From Actinomycetota bacterium (GTDB taxonomy: Bacteria; Actinomycetota; Actinomycetes; Propionibacteriales; Nocardioidaceae), in the NCBI GenBank assembly GCA_009702305.1, contig WLIH01000079.1:1-8509 (forward strand): a stretch of 8,509 nt of DNA. The letters run 5' to 3'. Each line of letters begins with the position of its first letter. Position 1 is the stretch's first letter. Of the stretch, positions 5,851 to 8,509 are shown piece by piece. Position numbers and translations under genes: made by a program. Under the pieces are notes generated by a model. That model saw only the letters and a program-made list of their open reading frames with translations. It did not search any database and was not told the DNA's origin.

Positions 5851-6560
5851 CGGGTGGCCTCCTTCGTGCCGAGCGACCGGCGGGTGAACTTGTAGGCCAC
5901 GAGGCGGTGATCGGACCCCAGCGCCGGGCCCGGGGTGCCGGTGCCGTCGGCGTCACGCACCACGGCCATGTCGGGGCCGTCCCCGGGCACGACGTGGCCG
6001 CCGATGCGGCGCGCGAGGTCGCCGGGGCTCCCGGGCGCCATGGAGGTCGCGGAGCCGTTCAGGTCGCCCACGATGACCAGGGTGCGGCGTCGCGTCGACC
6101 GGCGGGCGGCGAGCTTGAGCAGCGCGGCGAACTCCTCCGCGCGAGCCGACGCGTTCCCGGCGGCGGTCGAACGGTGCACGCCCACGATCCGGTAGCCGCC
6201 CCTGCCGCCGATGTCGACGATCGGGAACACCCGGCCCGGCTGCACGCCGCCCTTCGGGCCCACCCACGCGGTCGCCATCCGCAGCCGCGACCAGTAGGTC
6301 ACCCTCAGGTCTCGGCGCACCAGCACGAACGTGTTCGCAGACTTCGGCCCGCCCCGGCGCCACGCGTACACCCGGTACCCGGGAAGCCCGGCACGGACCG
6401 CGGCGACGTACTCGCGGGCTTCGTGGAGCACGATGACCTTCGGGTGGTCGTGCCGGTCGACGTACTCGACCAGCGCGCGCGCGACGTCGGCCGGCGTCCG
6501 GTGCACCCGGGCGTTCCACGACACCAGGGTCAGGACCGCGAGCAGCCCGGCGGCGGTCAT
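5847..6560 (-). CDS. Endonuclease/exonuclease/phosphatase (EEP) family enzyme
   Basis: This 237-residue protein carries the EEP fold signature in order: N16 in SWNAR, E47 in LHEAR, H129 in GVHRS, D166 and N168 in VGDLN, and D217-H218 in SDHRL. These correspond to the metal-binding and catalytic residues of DNase I-, ExoIII- and sphingomyelinase-type enzymes, so it should be an active Mg-dependent phosphodiesterase. DNA or RNA is the likely substrate, but the family also cleaves lipids and inositol phosphates. Residues 4-13 are hydrophobic but form the first beta strand, not an obvious signal peptide. Start ATG at 6560 overlaps the endolysin stop as ATGA. There is no strong ribosome binding site, so translation probably depends on coupling. 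A longer upstream reading of the frame overlaps the endolysin gene and is rejected. Its place between endolysin and holin is unusual; release or degradation of nucleic acid at lysis is only an idea. Confidence 0.85.
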   Translation of the reverse strand: MTAAGLLAVLTLVSWNARVHRTPADVARALVEYVDRHDHPKVIVLHEAREYVAAVRAGLPGYRVYAWRRGGPKSANTFVLVRRDLRVTYWSRLRMATAWVGPKGGVQPGRVFPIVDIGGRGGYRIVGVHRSTAAGNASARAEEFAALLKLAARRSTRRRTLVIVGDLNGSATSMAPGSPGDLARRIGGHVVPGDGPDMAVVRDADGTGTPGPALGSDHRLVAYKFTRRSLGTKEATR

Positions 6561-7108
6561 GAGAGCACCACCGCGCGCAGACCCGGGTTCTCCGCAACCA
6601 CCCGCTTGCCGCGGTCGGTGTCGAGCAGCCGCCGGGCGAGCTTCTCGACCTGCGCGAGCGTGACACCGGGTGCGACCTCGAAGTGCATGCCGTCCGGGTG
6701 GCGCCAGGCGCCGCCCCAGTCGATCAGATCGCCGTAGACGTCGGTGAGCCGGTCGCGGATGTCCTGCACCTGACCCGGGGTGAACGTCGAGGCGATCGCG
6801 ACACCCTGCGGGTGCTGGGTGGCGTTCAGGTCGACCGCGGTCCCCGACGCGTGGTTGGAGTAGCCGGTCGTCGACCCGCGTGGCGGGCGCTTCGCCCAAC
6901 CCCAGTCGTCCCACGTCTTCTCCGGTGACAGCGGCTCGATGACCTCGTGGAACCACAGCGCCAGGTGCAGCAGCACCAGCGCCACGGACCCGTCGCGGAC
7001 GTAGAGGTGTCGGCCCGTGCCGGGCACGATGCCCTTGCGGAGCCGTGGGAACGGGCCGTCGGTGTCGACGGCGTCGATCACCGCCCAGCCGTTGAGAGAC
7101 GTGGACAT
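6557..7108 (-). CDS. M15-family peptidase endolysin (VanY/L-Ala-D-Glu peptidase-like)
   Basis: This 183-residue protein shows the LAS-peptidase zinc site. H86 and D93 lie in SNHASGTAVD and H142 in PDGMHFE, with D139 in the DxxH position as candidate catalytic base and E144 following. This matches M15-type D-Ala-D-Ala carboxypeptidases and phage L-Ala-D-Glu endopeptidases, which cleave peptidoglycan stem peptides. There is no signal peptide, so export would depend on a holin. C-terminal residues 150-183 may be a small helical extension; no recognised wall-binding repeat is seen. ATG at 7108 is chosen because GGAGG (7116-7120) lies 7 nt upstream; an upstream in-frame start at 7147 lacks this. 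It is the third from last gene of the late operon and its stop overlaps the EEP start. Confidence 0.9.
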   Translation of the reverse strand: MSTSLNGWAVIDAVDTDGPFPRLRKGIVPGTGRHLYVRDGSVALVLLHLALWFHEVIEPLSPEKTWDDWGWAKRPPRGSTTGYSNHASGTAVDLNATQHPQGVAIASTFTPGQVQDIRDRLTDVYGDLIDWGGAWRHPDGMHFEVAPGVTLAQVEKLARRLLDTDRGKRVVAENPGLRAVVLS

Positions 7109-7182
7109 GGGTGCACCTCCGGGCGCGGTCGTAGACCCGGCCGGCACGGTGCCGGACGGGGCAGGGGGTTGAGGTAGGGGGG
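7109..7182 (-). promoter_or_regulatory. Leader of the endolysin gene: palindrome and strong Shine-Dalgarno
   Basis: This 74-nt gap is the only clear break between the seven late genes apart from 14 nt after the tail gene. It holds a 15-nt palindrome, CCGGCACGGTGCCGG (7141-7155), able to form a short hairpin in the transcript, and GGAGG at 7116-7120, 7 nt before the endolysin ATG. The transcript is very C-rich just upstream of the palindrome. A role in tuning endolysin expression is inferred. Confidence 0.45.
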
Positions 7183-7461
7183 CTAGGGGGCTGTCGGGTC
7201 GTCGATGCCGTGGTCGGCCAACGTGAGCCGCAGCGTGAACGTCGTACGCCGCTCCCCGAGCAGGGACGCCTGGTAGGCGTCGGCGCGGTCGTCGGCCGCG
7301 GTGCGGGCGTTCTCGGCCTCGACTAGTTCGGCCTCGAGCGCGGCATTGCGGCGCTGCAGCTCCTCGATGCGGGTGTCCTCCCGCTTGCGCAGCGAGGTCA
7401 CCAGCACCACCACCAGCGTCGACAGCGCGCCGATCAGGGCAGTGATCGAGTCATCACTCAC
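7183..7461 (-). CDS. Small protein with one membrane helix and coiled coil, lysis-cassette type
   Basis: This 92-residue protein has a single hydrophobic helix at about 6-23 (ending LVVVLVTS), a charged junction RKRED, and a coiled-coil region at about 28-66 rich in Glu and Ala (EELQRRNAALEAELVEAE). A short tail ends in DDPTAP. Such one-helix coiled-coil proteins are common beside phage lysins and are often annotated as holins or membrane proteins, but there is no motif to fix a function. I chose GTG at 7461, with GAGG 5 nt upstream; a GTG one codon earlier is also possible. The start overlaps the end of the preceding membrane-protein gene by 8 nt, which implies coupled translation. A longer version beginning at 7521 would overlap that gene by 68 nt and adds only non-helical residues. 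Confidence 0.75.
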   Translation of the reverse strand: MSDDSITALIGALSTLVVVLVTSLRKREDTRIEELQRRNAALEAELVEAENARTAADDRADAYQASLLGERRTTFTLRLTLADHGIDDPTAP

Positions 7462-7948
7462 CACGACCTCGCCCACCGCGCAGCAGCCACGCGATGCGGG
7501 GAGCGAACGCTTCACGGGCACCCTGACCCAGATGGTTGGCGCGACCGACGTGGACCAGCAGCACCACGACCAGCGGCCACAACGCCGACCACGTGCCGCC
7601 GTCGAAGACAGCCGCCGCAGTGATCGACGCCGCCAACGTGCCGACCATGACGGCCCCGACCACGTGCCCAGCCCAGGCCGTCACCACGAACGACGGGTGC
7701 GCAGTGCCCCACGAGATCAGCGCCGCAGTCACCAGCAGCACCCCCACCCACATCGGGTACGACAGGACACCCTCGATCCGCGCCGACGCCGGGGTCAGGG
7801 TCAACACGTCCGGGGGACGGAACCAGTACGACGACGCCCGCACCAGGCACCCGACGACCAGCACCCACGACCACGCGGGAGAGTCGAGCAGGAACCCCTG
7901 CGAGAGCCGCGACCGCAGCCGCGACCAGAGCCGTCGCGTCGCCGGCAT
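7454..7948 (-). CDS. Four-helix phage membrane protein
   Basis: This 164-residue protein begins with a basic amphipathic segment (ATRRLWSRLRSRL) and has hydrophobic helices at about 26-44, 64-82, 88-115 and 119-136, then a basic C-terminal tail (RGGRGRG). I do not recognise a family; a four-helix membrane protein between tail genes and endolysin could be an additional holin or a superinfection-related protein. Start ATG at 7948 shares its A with the upstream TGA (TGATG), so translation is by reinitiation. The long upstream extension of this frame is a shadow of the tail genes. The gene ends in an 8-nt overlap with the coiled-coil gene. Confidence 0.75.
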   Translation of the reverse strand: MPATRRLWSRLRSRLSQGFLLDSPAWSWVLVVGCLVRASSYWFRPPDVLTLTPASARIEGVLSYPMWVGVLLVTAALISWGTAHPSFVVTAWAGHVVGAVMVGTLAASITAAAVFDGGTWSALWPLVVVLLVHVGRANHLGQGAREAFAPRIAWLLRGGRGRGE

Positions 7949-8163
7949 CAGCCCTCCCCACCCTCGACGTCGTCGCCGCCGACCGGGTCGGGTGGGCGGA
8001 TGAACGCCCCCGTGGCGGGGTCGTACTCCCACCCGGTCGCGGCCTCGACACCGGTCACGTCGACCGCGTGCTGCCCCGCCGGGGCCAGCTCGGCCGCGAC
8101 CTCGATCGTGTCGGCCACGATCACGTTGGTGACGGTCGTGCCGTCGATGTGCGCGAAAATCAT
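7948..8163 (-). CDS. Small phage tail-appendage protein
   Basis: This 71-residue protein has the layout of small phage proteins that follow tail-fibre or Gly-rich tail genes. It has an N-terminal strand pair ending NVIVAD (13-18), a short helix (AAELAPAG), and a closing segment GWEYDPATGAFIRPP (44-58). The pattern NVIVAD...GWxYDPxTGxFxxPP recurs in many phage tail-fibre-associated or assembly proteins; this is from memory of the family look. The tail is acidic and Gly-rich. Start ATG at 8163 has GGAG about 9 nt upstream and lies 14 nt after the tail gene's stop. The longer frame upstream of it is tail-gene shadow sequence. Confidence 0.75.
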   Translation of the reverse strand: MIFAHIDGTTVTNVIVADTIEVAAELAPAGQHAVDVTGVEAATGWEYDPATGAFIRPPDPVGGDDVEGGEG

Positions 8164-8177
8164 GGGGCCTGCTCCGA

Positions 8178-8509
8178 TCAGTAGTAGACGAGGACGGCAC
8201 CGTTGCCGCCGGCACCAGACGGGCGGGCAGTCGAGTCGCCGCAGCCACCGCCACCGCCACCGCCGTTGCCGCCGGCACCACCCGAGCTGTTCGCGGTCGC
8301 GGCGCCACCGTTGCCGAGGATCCCGGCCCCACCACCCGCACACCCGGCCGCGCCAGCGCCCCCGGTGTACGTGGTGCCGTTCGGTGACAGCGACGCCCCA
8401 CCGGCTGCGGAAGCGCCCGTACCGGGGCTCCCGCCGCCACCACCCGGGCCCTGCGTGCCGGCGCCGCCGACACCGGTCGAGTAGCCGCCGCCGCCCGAGG
8501 TGCCCGGCA
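8178..8509 (-). CDS. Glycine-rich phage tail protein, C-terminal part (5' end outside window)
   Basis: The minus-strand frame is open from the right edge to TGA at 8178-8180, giving about 110 residues. It is dominated by Gly with Ala, Ser, Thr and Asn, including a run of seven glycines, and ends in GAGGNGAVLVYY. This ending (GGxGGxGxVxVxY/W) is the usual finish of glycine-rich tail-tip or tail-fibre proteins in actinobacteriophages and prophages, where Gly-rich loops form a polyglycine II-type surface. Three scattered cysteines are present. The N-terminus, which would carry the tail-attachment domain, is beyond the window. It is the first visible gene of the late operon and would determine adsorption. 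No start can be judged. Confidence 0.8.
   Translation of the reverse strand, partial: PGTSGGGGYSTGVGGAGTQGPGGGGGSPGTGASAAGGASLSPNGTTYTGGAGAAGCAGGGAGILGNGGAATANSSGGAGGNGGGGGGGCGDSTARPSGAGGNGAVLVYY

Larger units (their letters stand above)
4540..8509. mobile_element. Prophage, lysis/tail end (continues beyond window)
   Basis: From about 4540 the content changes from housekeeping chromosome to phage genes. A minus-strand late operon encodes tail-appendage proteins, membrane proteins, a peptidase endolysin, an EEP nuclease and a holin-like protein, ending in a hairpin terminator. The left boundary is placed in the mycoredoxin-like 3' end, the best candidate attachment site. Two single-gene units (DUF3263 and DUF2510) lie between terminator and boundary. 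No integrase is in the window; it would be expected at the far end. The prophage call is strong for 5540-8509. The exact left edge, and hence whether 4560-5483 belongs to the element, is inferred. Confidence 0.75.

Noticed and set aside
6561..6956. Upstream extension of the EEP frame
   Set aside because: It lies wholly inside the endolysin gene in another frame, and the ATGA overlap at 6557-6560 gives a natural start.
8203..8484. Plus-strand proline-rich open frame
   Set aside because: It is the complement of the glycine-rich tail gene; GGC codons read on the other strand give Pro/Ala runs.
1..8509. CRISPR array or insertion sequence
   Set aside because: No spaced identical repeats of CRISPR size, no transposase motifs and no terminal inverted repeats were seen; the only tandem repeat is the coding 24-bp unit.

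Overview
The window looks like a high-GC actinobacterium. GC-rich codon use, an AdnB-type helicase-nuclease, NudC, a mycoredoxin-like gene remnant, DUF3263 and DUF2510 proteins, and starts that seem leaderless (a TAN3T -10 hexamer 6-7 nt before the start codon) all point that way. A Nocardioides/Propionibacteriales-like host is a guess from the general look of the sequence.

The window falls into two parts. The left part (about 1-4540) is ordinary chromosome. It holds the 3' part of an adnB-like gene (+), a flavoprotein monooxygenase and a two-helix membrane protein with an internal tandem repeat (both -), and a complete nudC (+). Fifteen bases after nudC, on the opposite strand, lies an orphan C-terminal fragment reading LTQVKEKLASLA-stop. 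It resembles the end of mycoredoxin (Mrx1), and in mycobacteria the order is adnA-adnB-...-nudC-mrx1-uvrD2. The rest of that gene is missing here.

The right part (about 4540-8509) is best read as the lysis/tail end of a prophage integrated at the 3' end of that mycoredoxin gene. From right to left on the minus strand come: a glycine-rich tail protein (cut by the window edge), a small tail-appendage protein, a four-helix membrane protein, a one-helix coiled-coil protein, an M15 peptidase endolysin, an endonuclease/exonuclease/phosphatase (EEP) family enzyme and a two-helix holin-like protein, followed by a strong hairpin terminator. Four of the junctions overlap by 1-8 nt, so this is one tightly coupled late operon.

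Between that terminator and the presumed attachment site lie two convergent single-gene units. One is a DUF2510 coiled-coil protein (-). The other is a DUF3263 protein (+) whose promoter matches the mycobacterial RecA-independent (PafBC-dependent) DNA-damage promoter consensus TTGTCRGTG-N8-TAN3T at all but the first, weakly conserved base. The gene would be translated from a leaderless transcript. A damage-inducible gene right at the attachment site, and an EEP nuclease built into a lysis cassette, are the two most interesting biological points. No CRISPR array, tRNA, rRNA, IS element or integrase gene is visible.
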